A stretch of 64,000 bases of DNA, from assembly GCA_014075215.1 (NCBI GenBank), contig CP046177.1, positions 2,666,501 to 2,730,500 on the forward strand. Direction: 5' to 3'. Positions 18,081-26,099 of the stretch are shown here, piece by piece. This DNA is from Flavobacteriaceae bacterium. Its GTDB lineage: Bacteria; Bacteroidota; Bacteroidia; Flavobacteriales; Flavobacteriaceae. A program made the position numbers and the translations under genes. Below the pieces are notes generated by a model that was given only the letters and a program-made list of their open reading frames with translations, made no database searches and was not told where the DNA came from. Position 1 is the stretch's first letter. Every line of letters starts with the position of its first letter.

Positions 18081-18593
18081 ATGAGGAAGAAAACGACTTT
18101 TGAAACCGATAGATTATTAGTTAGAGGGCTTTTAATAAATGACTTATACCCTTTTCATGAAATGCAGAGTAACCCGTTGGTGATGCAATATGTAACAGGC
18201 ATTATAAAACCTTTGGCGGAAAATAAAAAAGAATTAATTGATTTAATTGCCAAATATGACCATCCGGAAAATGACTTCTTTATTTATGCAATAGAAAGAA
18301 AATGTGATGCCGAATTTATTGGAAGTGTAGCGTTGATAAAAGACGATCAGAATGACGATGAATTAGGTTATCGCTTTTTACAAAAGTACTGGGGAAACGG
18401 ATACGGTTTTGAAGTATGTAAAGGGTTGGTAAAGTACTGTCAGTCCTCAGGGTTTCCTAAATTAGTGGGATATGTAGTAGATGCTAATATAGCATCCGCT
18501 AGGATTTTAGAAAAATGTAATTTCAGGGTAGTGTCCAAAGGAATGGCGCCCGATCTACAGTTACCCGAAACCAAATACGAATTGATATTATGA
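18081..18593 (+). CDS. GNAT family N-acetyltransferase
   Basis: A 170-aa RimJ/RimL-like acetyltransferase. TDRLLVRGLLINDL at the N-terminus, GYRFLQKYWGNGYGFEVCKGLV (acetyl-CoA binding loop, about residues 95-117), and NIASARILEKCNFR at the C-terminus are typical of Acetyltransf_3. Substrate unknown. It is divergent from mtaB with a short shared upstream gap and overlaps the next gene by four bases (ATGA), so the two are translationally coupled. Confidence 0.88.
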   Translation: MRKKTTFETDRLLVRGLLINDLYPFHEMQSNPLVMQYVTGIIKPLAENKKELIDLIAKYDHPENDFFIYAIERKCDAEFIGSVALIKDDQNDDELGYRFLQKYWGNGYGFEVCKGLVKYCQSSGFPKLVGYVVDANIASARILEKCNFRVVSKGMAPDLQLPETKYELIL

Positions 18594-18907
18594 TTGTCAG
18601 TCATTTACAACCACCATATTATGCTGTAATTTTCACCACGCTACTGACTGATGATTTAGTTGATTATCAGGAAACTGCCGAAAGAATGGAAATACTGGCA
18701 AAACAACAAAAAGGATATTTAGGTATTGAATCGGCCAGAGATGAGGTAGGGATCACGGTTTCGTACTGGAAAGATTTGGATGCCATTTTACAATGGAAAA
18801 CACATGTTGAGCATACGGAAGCCAGAAACAGGGGAAGAGCACAGTGGTACAAACAATATCAATTGCGTATTTGTAAGGTAGAACGTGAATATGGGTTTAA
18901 ACGCTGA
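18590..18907 (+). CDS. Antibiotic biosynthesis monooxygenase (ABM) domain protein
   Basis: A 105-aa ferredoxin-like protein of the ABM type: YYAVIFTTLL, GYLGIESARDEVGITVSYWKDLDAILQWK and HTEARNRGRAQWYKQYQLRICKVEREYGF match the family layout. Members are small haem- or quinone-associated monooxygenases or simply dimeric binding proteins; the reaction is not known here. It overlaps the acetyltransferase gene by four bases and is probably the last gene of that unit. Confidence 0.82.
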   Translation: MIVSHLQPPYYAVIFTTLLTDDLVDYQETAERMEILAKQQKGYLGIESARDEVGITVSYWKDLDAILQWKTHVEHTEARNRGRAQWYKQYQLRICKVEREYGFKR

Positions 18908-18975
18908 TAGGTATTTATACGGTTTCAAGTTGGAAAGTGTAAAAGTTGAAAGTTCTTTTTTTTCATTCAAAAATG

Positions 18976-19203
18976 TCAATCAAACCGGAATAGCTCCGAT
19001 AGAGAAATTCCGAAGGCATTTGCTATTTTTAATAACGTTTTTATGGTTGGAGACGTATGCCCGTTTTCAAGGCGTTGAATTTGACGTTCATCAATTTCGG
19101 ATTTTACGGCCAGGTCGAGTTGAGTCATATTAGACTCTTTACGCAGATGATAAATCCGTTTACCTATTTTTTGTATCAGATCCTTAATACTTAAACTACT
19201 CAT
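18976..19203 (-). CDS. XRE-family transcriptional regulator
   Basis: A 75-aa protein that is little more than one helix-turn-helix: IGKRIYHLRKESNMTQLDLAVKSEIDERQIQRLENGHTSPTIKTLL (residues 13-58). It starts 45 bp from a perfect palindrome that overlaps a divergent promoter, so it probably represses itself and the divergent transcript running towards the bacteriocin-like gene. It has no sensor domain, and regulation would depend on concentration or a partner. The gap before the next gene at left carries dispersed AAAGTTGAAAGT repeats. Confidence 0.88.
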   Translation of the reverse strand: MSSLSIKDLIQKIGKRIYHLRKESNMTQLDLAVKSEIDERQIQRLENGHTSPTIKTLLKIANAFGISLSELFRFD

Positions 19204-19248
19204 ACATCTGTTTTCACAGGAAGGTAGAAGTAATAGGGTAAAAATAAC

Positions 19249-19264
19249 ACGACAAAATTGTCGT
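19249..19264. promoter_or_regulatory. Palindromic operator ACGACAA-AA-TTGTCGT
   Basis: A perfect inverted repeat of 7-bp arms with a 2-bp spacer, midway between the XRE start (19203) and the divergent -7 box (19282). Its right arm includes the TTG that would serve as the -33 element, so bound repressor would block the promoter. Confidence 0.7.
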
Positions 19265-19289
19265 ATTGTTAATTTTTTTACTATATTTG
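19258..19289 (+). promoter_or_regulatory. Promoter TTG-N21-TATATTTG
   Basis: TTG at 19258-19260 and TATATTTG at 19282-19289, about 27 bp before the ATG at 19316. The -33 half lies inside the XRE operator palindrome. Confidence 0.6.
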
Positions 19290-19315
19290 GGTTTAATTAT
19301 TTAACATAATTTTTT

Positions 19316-19441
19316 ATGAAAAAACCAGGTTCTTTAAAATTTATTCATATATTGGCAATGAAAATAGAATTAGTAGTAAAGAATTGCTGCCTGACGAAAT
19401 TGCTGCTTAACGAAATTGTTACTCAATTTTTTTTCAAATGA
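19316..19441 (+). CDS. Possible 41-aa peptide behind the XRE-controlled promoter
   Basis: A short frame starting ATGAAAAAACCAGG directly after the operator-controlled promoter. The product is basic (MKKPGSLKFIH at the start) with a CC pair at residues 24-25 and a hydrophobic tail. No family is recognised, and there is no clear double-glycine leader. It could be a leader peptide, a decayed precursor or chance. The next 150 bases hold nothing I can identify before the bacteriocin-like gene. Confidence 0.3.
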   Translation: MKKPGSLKFIHILAMKIELVVKNCCLTKLLLNEIVTQFFFK

Positions 19442-19596
19442 ATTAAAAGAATGAACATATTCTTTGCAAAGAAGAGTCATAGAACTATGAGTGACTTTAA
19501 GCAATTCATAGCATTGTTTACCCCGGTGATGCTCACTAAAATGAGAAAAAATTATAGTAATTTTAATGATCATTACCATAAAAAAGTTTTATTATT

Positions 19597-19790
19597 ATGA
19601 AACAGTTAGAATTAAATCAGATGGAAAACATTTCAGGAGATGGCTGTGGTGCGTCGACAGCTTTTGCTCTTACGGGGGTGTATTTGTTGCAGCAGCGGCA
19701 GGTGGACCATTTACTTGGTGGCTAGCTGTTGGTTTAGCCGTGGACACCATATCTTGGGCGTATTCATGTGGAAATTCCACAGAATGGTAA
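19597..19790 (+). pseudogene. Double-glycine-type bacteriocin-like precursor split by a one-base frameshift
   Basis: The upstream frame gives MKQLELNQMENISGDGCG, a leader of the class II/GG type (the ELNQME-I-GG pattern with Gly-Asp in place of Gly-Gly), then ASTAFALTG. At a run of five G (19674-19678) the frame is lost and stops at a TAG near 19724. One extra G restores a 64-aa precursor with a small, Gly/Ala/Trp-rich, hydrophobic core (VFVAAAAGGPFTWWLAVGLA) ending in SCGNSTEW and a Cys pair (17 and 58). Peptides like this are cleaved and exported by C39-peptidase ABC transporters; none is present here. It may be a pseudogene, a phase-variable gene or a sequencing error. Confidence 0.65.
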
Positions 19791-19801
19791 AATTAATTTA
19801 T

Positions 19802-19834
19802 AAGGGAAGTTCTTAAAACTAGAACCCTTTTTAT
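19802..19834 (+). terminator. Weak stem-loop after the bacteriocin-like gene
   Basis: GGGAAGTTCT, a short loop, then AGAACCC followed by five T. The stem is imperfect. From here to 20110 I see no gene. Confidence 0.4.
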
Positions 19835-20113
19835 AAATACTAGGGTTTTGAGGCCAAATTATCCCGAAATTTTCTCAAGATGGTTTTAAAAGTAATCCAT
19901 TTTGAGCATTGAAACTTAATTTTCGATAGAGATTATGTATTACGGATACGGACACAGAAAAGAAATAAGTTTTGATTTTCGAATAATTAATATTTTTCAG
20001 TTTTCAAAATTTAGTGACCTTGAGACTTTTTCGAATTTCCCTTATAAAGCAGTGCCGATAATGTCATTATTAGTAATGCTTTCAAATATTAAATAATTAA
20101 TAAAACTTTGATA

Positions 20114-20227
20114 ATGAGAAAAACTATATCTTTAATATTAAGCATTATACTTATACTTATTTATTTTTTATTATATAGAAATGACAATATGTCTAGAGTT
20201 CAGGGCAAACGCATTAAACTTTCATAA
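20114..20227 (+). pseudogene. Start of a small membrane peptide gene cut by an IS
   Basis: ATG at 20114 opens a frame with MRKTISLILSIILILIYFLL, a single membrane segment or signal, followed by about ten polar residues. It then runs into the left inverted repeat of the ISAs1-type element at about 20196-20201 and stops inside it. The remainder is not seen beyond the element's right end. Original function unknown. Confidence 0.4.
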
Positions 20228-21470
20228 GATTTAGCACTTTAATGAGGTAATGATTATCCCATCCAGCCTTTAATCTTCTACTTTTGACACCAACCTTAGA
20301 TGCTTTTTCATTTTTAAGAAGATTAAGCGCAATTTTGTTTAGAATAGAAAAGTTTTGCGCAGCATTATCTTTTCTTTTTCTAGAAGCATCTTCTTCGAAT
20401 GCAACATCTAAGGTCCAATGCAGTTTATTTTCAATACCCCAATGTGAACGTATGGTTTTTTGAAAATCTTTAGGCTTAGCCTTTGTGTTAGATATATAAT
20501 AGCGTGTAGCTGTTTCTATTGGTTTATCAGAGTTTTTAAATTCACGCTTGCTTTCTATTTTAACAATAGCAGTAAGACTATCCCATTTATTATCCGGTGT
20601 AATACATTGAAAGTTTGTCATAACACTGCATTTTCGGGTTTCTATCCTTCCATGGTCTAGTTCTTCACTTATAGAGGTTGCTATATTTTCACCAAATCTA
20701 AATTCATCTTCAATATTTTGATATAATTGTGCTTGATTTTGTTTTACAGCTAAAATATAGTCCGCTTGTTTGTCAACAATGGCAGTAGCTATATCTGTCT
20801 GACATCCCATAGCATCAATAGTTACAATAGTATCTTTAATGATAACACTTTTAGTAATTCTGGAATTGCAGTAATTTCATTAGATTTTTCATGGGTCTTT
20901 ACCTGCCCTAAAACTAAGTTGTTTTCATTTGCCCAAGCGCTTACCATATGTACAGGGGATTTTTTACCAGATGCCTTAGCCCCTCTAATGGTTTTACCAT
21001 CAATAGCAATTACTTCTTTGGGTTGCAGTTCAGCTAGCGTACTAACCCATTGTATAAAACATGTTTCAAATTCTACACTATCAATATTAGAGAATACACG
21101 ATTAAAAGTGTCGTGAGAAGGTATGCCATTGGGTAGATCTAAAAAAGAGCGTAAAAAATCTTCTTTTGAATAGGCATAGTCTTCCTTTTCATTCCATGAA
21201 TTTGCACCACAAATAACTGAAATTATCCCGATAAGAAGGATGCTCTCTAAATCGTAAAGTTGCTTGTGGGTGCGTCTAAAATCAGGAATTTGACCGAATA
21301 TGGTCTTTAGTTTGTTTGTTGTTTTCAAAACTATTAAATTATTGATTATCAGTATAATATACAAACAATCAATAACATAAACAACTAATAACTAACTGAA
21401 TCTCAATGAATTAAGAACATTACATATCAATAGGGTTTTTAAAAAGTTTAATGCGTTTGCCCTGAGCTCA
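20196..21470 (-). mobile_element. ISAs1-type insertion sequence
   Basis: The inverted ends are CAGGGCAAACGCATTAAACTTT at 20201-20222 and its exact inverse at 21443-21464. The match extends imperfectly through GAGYTC on both sides. No matching target duplication was found. The transposase inside is frameshifted, so this copy is probably immobile unless helped in trans. Confidence 0.85.
20214..21364 (-). pseudogene. ISAs1-family (H-repeat-like) transposase, frameshifted
   Basis: Two adjacent frames encode one transposase. The 5' part (20822-21364) has FGQIPDFRRTHKQLYDLESIL, HDTFNRVFSNIDS and EVIAIDGKTIRGAK with the first catalytic Asp. The 3' part (20214-20810) has TIDAMGCQTDIA with the second Asp, KSEHWGIENKLHWTLDV-like SHWGIENKLHWTLDVAF with the Glu, and SILNKIALNLLK. 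The frame changes by one base near 20850-20860, within a KVLSLKD/TIVTIDAMG stretch. ISAs1 enzymes are not known to need programmed frameshifting, so I call it broken. Confidence 0.88.
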
Positions 21471-21567
21471 GTGCAATTAATGAGCCGATTTTGAAAATAA
21501 TACTGTATTTTTGATTTTAAACAATCGTCAATTTGACGAGTAAGATATAGATTTAAATTTATGAATT

Positions 21568-23082
21568 ATGAACAAAGACATTGAACTATGGAAACCAATC
21601 AGATTTGATGATGAATGGAATAAAACAGACACTTCAAAATTAGATGACATTCTTCCTTCTTGGTATCGAAAAAGGGAAATATTACAATCAGGTTCTAAAG
21701 AATATGAAGATTTCTTAAATAGATTAAAAAGACAACACGCAATTGAAACTGGAATTGTTGAGCGACTTTATGATTTAAAAGAAGGAATCACTGAAACTTT
21801 TATCAAGGAAGGATTTGTAGAATCATATTTACAGCATGGTGATACAAATATCTCCCCAAATAAACTTATTGGCTATTTATCTGACCACTTTGAAGCAATT
21901 GACTTTATCTTCGATGTAGTTAAAAATGAAAGACCTATATCGAAAAACTTTATTTTACAGTTGCACCAATTGATAACTAAAAATCAAGACTTTTCAGAGG
22001 CAATTGACACATTAGGCAGACAAGTTAGAGTGCCATTGCTTAAAGGAAAATTTAAAGAACATGAGAATAACCCTCGCAGGAGTGATGGTACAAAGTTTAT
22101 CTATTGTCCCCCGATACATGTTGAGAACGAAATTGATAAGTTAATCAATATATACGAAGGATTAGAAGACGGAGAAGCTTCTCCTATTGTTATATCGGCT
22201 TGGTTTCATCATGCATTTTCAATTATTCATCCATTTCAAGATGGAAATGGAAGACTTGCGCGATTACTTGCAAGTCTGATACTAATTAAGCATGGCTTGT
22301 TTCCTTTTACAGTTAAACGAACTGAAAAGAAAAGATACATAGAAGCTCTTGAAAATGCAGATACTGAAAAGCCTAATGAACTGGTTGTTTTCTTTAGTGA
22401 AGTACAAAAAAGAAATATTGAGGTTGTATTAAATTTAAAACTGGAAACCGTTTCAACAACATCTATTTCGGATATTGCATCAGCACTTTCGAAAAAAGTA
22501 AACACATGGAAAGACTCTCTTAAGGAAGCAAGAATTAAACAAATTAGTGATAACCGAAATCTAATTTTTAATTATTGCAATGAAATTACTGAGAAAGTAT
22601 ATGAGGAATTACGAGGACAGATTCCAGAAGAAACTGCGGGGATTTATTTAGAAGTTGCCAATACCTCAAATGATAAGTATTATTATTTTACGCACCAGAT
22701 AGTTGAGTATGCTAAGGAGCATGATTATTTTTTCAATAGGTCATTACCGAGAGATTGGTTTAAATTGTCAGTTGTTCTATCAGAAAAAAGACAATATCAG
22801 ATAATACTTTCAATGCACCATTATGGATATGACGACACAACTATGGCAGTTGGAGCATTTCTTGAGTTTATTGAGCCAAAAACATTGAATCCAAAGAATA
22901 GAATCAAAGGATATAAAAGGACGGGGAACAAGGATAATATCATTACAAGTTTGCCTCTTAATATTAAACCTCATACTATTTCATTAGAAGGGAATGTTGA
23001 ACGTGTTAAGCATAACCTTCAAACTTTTGTAAGAGATACACTCGCAATTTCCTTAGCCCAGATAATGAATGAGATAAATTAA
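21568..23082 (+). CDS. Fic-family protein (AMPylase-like)
   Basis: A 504-aa cytosolic protein with a complete Fic motif HPFQDGNGRLAR at residues 221-232 (catalytic His 221, phosphate-binding GNGR). It is preceded by a Fic N-terminal segment (about 75-215, with PISKNFILQLHQLITKNQ). The large C-terminal part (about 285-504) is helical and unassigned. Fic enzymes transfer AMP or other phosphate groups to protein hydroxyls and can be toxins, self-regulators or modifiers of topoisomerases. No small antitoxin gene is adjacent. It stands alone between an ISAs1-type element and a truncated IS3, which suggests an accessory gene. An attC-like hairpin follows the stop. Confidence 0.88.
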   Translation: MNKDIELWKPIRFDDEWNKTDTSKLDDILPSWYRKREILQSGSKEYEDFLNRLKRQHAIETGIVERLYDLKEGITETFIKEGFVESYLQHGDTNISPNKLIGYLSDHFEAIDFIFDVVKNERPISKNFILQLHQLITKNQDFSEAIDTLGRQVRVPLLKGKFKEHENNPRRSDGTKFIYCPPIHVENEIDKLINIYEGLEDGEASPIVISAWFHHAFSIIHPFQDGNGRLARLLASLILIKHGLFPFTVKRTEKKRYIEALENADTEKPNELVVFFSEVQKRNIEVVLNLKLETVSTTSISDIASALSKKVNTWKDSLKEARIKQISDNRNLIFNYCNEITEKVYEELRGQIPEETAGIYLEVANTSNDKYYYFTHQIVEYAKEHDYFFNRSLPRDWFKLSVVLSEKRQYQIILSMHHYGYDDTTMAVGAFLEFIEPKTLNPKNRIKGYKRTGNKDNIITSLPLNIKPHTISLEGNVERVKHNLQTFVRDTLAISLAQIMNEIN

Positions 23083-23215
23083 CGGCTTACAACATTTTGT
23101 ATAAATAATGGCAGGCAAAGTGCATAATTTCAAGGTTTGTAGCCAGCTCTAGCGGCGTAGCAGTTTGATAAAGAAGAGCTACGCAGTCTGCCACTACTCA
23201 TACAATTTACCGTTA
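23080..23215 (+). repeat. Long imperfect hairpin after the Fic gene (attC-like)
   Basis: Three nested inverted pairs occur in order: TAACGG/CCGTTA (23080-23085, 23210-23215), TAATGGCAG/CTGCCACTA (23106-23114, 23188-23196) and GCGTAGC/GCTACGC (23155-23161, 23178-23184). Extrahelical stretches lie between them. Size and shape resemble an integron attC site placed just after a cassette stop codon, but the canonical RYYYAAC/GTTRRRY boxes are not clear and no integrase is in view. Confidence 0.4.
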
Positions 23216-23225
23216 TCAGCACACG

Positions 23226-24300
23226 TGACCCGTCCTGAAATATGTATACAAAAAACAACAAGTATATGTATAAAAATGATGGATATGTAAGACGTTATAG
23301 TGAGAGTTTTAAACTCAAAGTATTAGCAGAACTTACCAAAGGAAACCATTCCAAAAGACAAATTGCCTTAACTTACGGCATACAATCTAGTACGATAAAC
23401 GTATGGATTAAAAAATATGACCGTAAAGATTTAATGAACACCCGTGTAACCGTGCAAACAGACGACGAATTATCCCGTATTAAAGCCCTTCAAAAAGAGC
23501 TAAAACAACTCAAAGATCTTCTTATTAAAAAGGATCTAGATAAACTTGTGAATGATAGTTATCTTGAAGTAGCTGCTGAAAATCTTGGCTATAAAAATGT
23601 TGAAGAATTAAAAAAAAACTTAAACATAAAGCCTTAATGAAAATAGCACCGATTAATAGAAAAAAAAGAAGGTACGCCATCGCTACTATTTGTAATGCTT
23701 TCGAGTTAAAAAGAGATGCTTATTACAAATATCAAAAAAGGTTTGTTCTTAAAAAACAAATAGAACAAAATGTAATAATGCTTGTTAAAAAAAGCAGGAA
23801 AACATTACCCAGAGAAGGTACTAGAAAGCTAATGAAATCCTTACATAATGATTTTAGGAAACAGAATATAAATATAGGTAGAGACCAGTTATTTAGAATC
23901 TTAAAAGAAAATAATTTGTTAATTAGAAGGAAAAAATATTCTTCTAAAACAACCAACTCTTACCATCGTTTTTATAAATATAAAAATATCATAAAAGACC
24001 TGATCATTAATAGACCTAACCAAGTTTGGGCTTCGGATATTACCTATATAAGAACTATAAATGGATTTTGTTATTTAGCACTTATTACTGATATGTATTC
24101 AAGAAAAATAGTAGGCTATGATATTAGTGATAGTTTAGAACTTAAAGGCTGTGTTAGAGCTTTAAATAAAGCTATTTATCAAACTAAAAATACCGAAGAA
24201 ATCATACATCATTCTGATAGAGGAATACAATATTGTAGCAATGTTTATACTCAAATTTTGAAAAGAAAAAAGATACAAATCAGTATGACCCAAGAAAATC
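23226..24300 (+). mobile_element. Truncated IS3-family (IS150-type) element, copy 1
   Basis: The left end TGACCCGTCCTGAAATATG is the same as in the complete copy at 61857-63165, and the sequence matches it up to 24300. There it stops at the left arm of the giant palindrome. The last 230 bp or so, including the end of orfB, are missing. Confidence 0.88.
23242..23637 (+). CDS. IS3-family transposase OrfA
   Basis: A 131-aa DNA-binding subunit with a helix-turn-helix (GNHSKRQIALTYGIQSSTINVWIKKY) and a leucine-rich helix (RIKALQKELKQLKDLL) that links it to OrfB. It is identical to the copy at 61873-62268. A run of nine A near its end (about 23608-23616) could support frameshifting into OrfB. It is intact, but its partner is truncated. 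Confidence 0.88.
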   Translation: MYTKNNKYMYKNDGYVRRYSESFKLKVLAELTKGNHSKRQIALTYGIQSSTINVWIKKYDRKDLMNTRVTVQTDDELSRIKALQKELKQLKDLLIKKDLDKLVNDSYLEVAAENLGYKNVEELKKNLNIKP

Positions 24301-24314
24301 ACCGCTACCGCTAG
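23637..24314 (+). pseudogene. IS3-family transposase OrfB, C-terminus lost
   Basis: The first 221 residues equal OrfB at 62268-63125, including VWASDITYIRT (first Asp) and HHSDRGIQYCS (second Asp). After MTQENH the frame enters the palindromic element and ends in YR. The catalytic Glu of the YENAMAER block and the last 60 residues are missing, so it cannot be active. Confidence 0.9.
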
Positions 24315-24619
24315 CATTTGCTAGTGGCGTTTGTGAGTAAAACAACGAAAAAAAGGAGTTTAAGAAATTAAGATATTTTTTTCGTTGTTTTTAGCAAATT
24401 ACAGTTTACAAAAACGCTTGCAATACCTGTTCTAAAGCGGTTATTTTATTTTGGTTTTAAAACCTGCTCCGTTCACACCCCAAAATTTACCGAAAACAAA
24501 AAAGTTATTAACATTCCTTTTTTTCTTCTCTACCCCTTTATACGCCTATCTTTCTTCCGTTTTTTCTTTGTTTTTGTTTTCCGCCCCATTCCGCCCTCAT
24601 TTCAGGGGTTTTTGTGGGG
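24301..24619 (+). repeat. Left 319-bp arm of the palindrome
   Basis: It begins with a small hairpin (CTAGC-ATTT-GCTAG, 24311-24324). An internal inverted pair ACAACGAAAAAAA / TTTTTTTCGTTGT follows, and the arm ends at TTTGTGGGG. It is repeated in inverted orientation at 25653-25971. Confidence 0.9.
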
Positions 24620-24737
24620 CTTTTTTGTGTTTTTCGTTTGGGTTTTTAGGTTTTTTTGGTGGTGGTTTTTCTTGGGCTTTTTTTCGTTTCGTTTTTGGTC
24701 TTTTAAAACGTTTTTTATCTTAAATTTCATTTTTTTA

Positions 24738-25551
24738 TTGCCGTAAGGCAAAAGGGCTTTTTTTTGACTGAAACAGTCATTTATTTGTTATTTTTTTGAG
24801 CCGATTATTCGGCTTCATCACGCCAAAGACAAACTGTTTTTTTGGGCTTTTTTTACCGCTTTGCGGTGGGGCTTTTTGTGGTAATCAACCACAAACATTT
24901 TTTTTGTTTTTTCTTCTTCTTTTACACTGCTTTGCAGGGCAATTTTTGAACTTTTTTAGTGAGCCGACACAGGTTTTTTTTGCGATTTTCCGCAATTATT
25001 TTGACAAATCTTGCGCCTAATTTAAGATTTTATGACCTAAATTTTTGTTCTTATTTTAAGGCTGAATTATTTTTTGGTTTTAGGCGTTTTACTTCTCATT
25101 TCTCTCTAAATATTGACTGTTTTTTGACTTTGAGTTATTAACAATTACGCCATTTTGTCGGTGTTGGTTGGTTGTGGTTCTGCAACCCATTTTATAAGCT
25201 GATTTTTGTCAATTTATTAGCAAAATTGATTTTTATGCTCCGAAAATCGGAGTATTTTTTTGGGCTTTTTTTCCGCCAAAGGCGGTGGGGCTTTTTTTAT
25301 TACTGCCGTAGGTAGTAAAGGATTTTTTATTTTTCTTTTTTTGCTCTGCTCCGCAGTGCAATTTTTGGGGCTTTTTTTTTGGGTTTTCAACCCATTTTTT
25401 TAGTTTTTAAACAAACTATTTTTGATATTTTGGCAAACTCAATACAAGTTTTAGGCGGTTCTTATTTGTTCACTTTTTTGTCAATTTAGTATTTGATTTT
25501 TAAAAGCAATTTTAAGCCTGTTTTTTGCTCTTTTTTAGCCGTTTTTCGGCT
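24738..25551 (+). repeat. Array of distinct short hairpins with GGGCTTTTTTT spacers
   Basis: At least a dozen different stem-loops, mostly with 3-5 base loops. Examples: TTGCC-GTAA-GGCAA (24738), TGACTG-AAA-CAGTCA (24765), AGCCGA-TTAT-TCGGCT (24799), ACCGC-TTT-GCGGT (24855), TGTGGT-AATCA-ACCACA (24877), CTCCGA-AAA-TCGGAG (25238), CCGCC-AAA-GGCGG (25273), TGGGTT-TTC-AACCCA (25380), AGCCG-TTTTT-CGGCT (25537). GGGCTTTTT or longer recurs about eight times between them. The stems differ, so this is not a simple tandem repeat. Confidence 0.75.
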
Positions 25552-25652
25552 CTCAGATTTAGGGTTTTGTTTCTGTTCTTTTTTGTACTTTTTCTTCTCT
25601 TTTTTGCTTTGGTTTTGAGCTGTTTTTGGTTTCGTTTTTCTGTGTTTTTCGC

Positions 25653-25971
25653 CCCCACAAAAACCCCTGAAATGAGGGCGGAATGGGGCGGAAAACAAAA
25701 ACAAAGAAAAAACGGAAGAAAGATAGGCGTATAAAGGGGTAGAGAAGAAAAAAAGGAATGTTAATAACTTTTTTGTTTTCGGTAAATTTTGGGGTGTGAA
25801 CGGAGCAGGTTTTAAAACCAAAATAAAATAACCGCTTTAGAACAGGTATTGCAAGCGTTTTTGTAAACTGTAATTTGCTAAAAACAACGAAAAAAATATC
25901 TTAATTTCTTAAACTCCTTTTTTTCGTTGTTTTACTCACAAACGCCACTAGCAAATGCTAGCGGTAGCGGT
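25653..25971 (-). repeat. Right 319-bp arm of the palindrome
   Basis: Inverse of 24301-24619. Just outside it, 25976-25993 reads GACATACTAGGACGAGCC, which resembles the right end of the IS150-type elements (TAGGACGAG). Confidence 0.9.
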
Positions 25972-26099
25972 TGCGTGACATACTAGGACGAGCCTTTAGA
26001 TTAGCAAATAGAAATAATTACTTAAAATAAAAACATAATAGTTATGATGAAATTTCTTTTTTTGCTTCTTTTTTTCTTTGTTAATAACTCTTATTTTGT

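Larger units (their letters stand above)
24301..25971. mobile_element. 1.67-kb giant palindromic element with 319-bp perfect arms
   Basis: The left arm is 24301-24619 and the right arm 25653-25971. Position x pairs with 50272 minus x throughout, and no mismatch was seen by eye. The outer ends are ACCGCTACCGCTAGC and the inverse. The 1.03-kb centre is strongly T-rich on the plus strand and holds an array of short hairpins but no convincing gene. No transposase is present. It sits exactly where the IS3 orfB is cut. Short frames within the arms are mirror images of one another and are not believed to be genes. Confidence 0.85.

Noticed and set aside
20214..21364. Programmed frameshift in the ISAs1-type transposase
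   Set aside because: ISAs1 enzymes are normally made from one frame, and no strong slippery heptamer is seen at the break. A simple mutation is more likely.
24451..24723. Identical-start frames in the two palindrome arms (also 25486-25821 minus)
   Set aside because: The shared first 56 residues are simply the inverted arm read twice. The continuations are T-rich or A-rich low-complexity translation with no family.
24738..25551. CRISPR array as an explanation for the regular hairpins
   Set aside because: The repeated units are not identical, there are no uniform spacers, and no cas gene is in the window. The hairpins differ in stem sequence.
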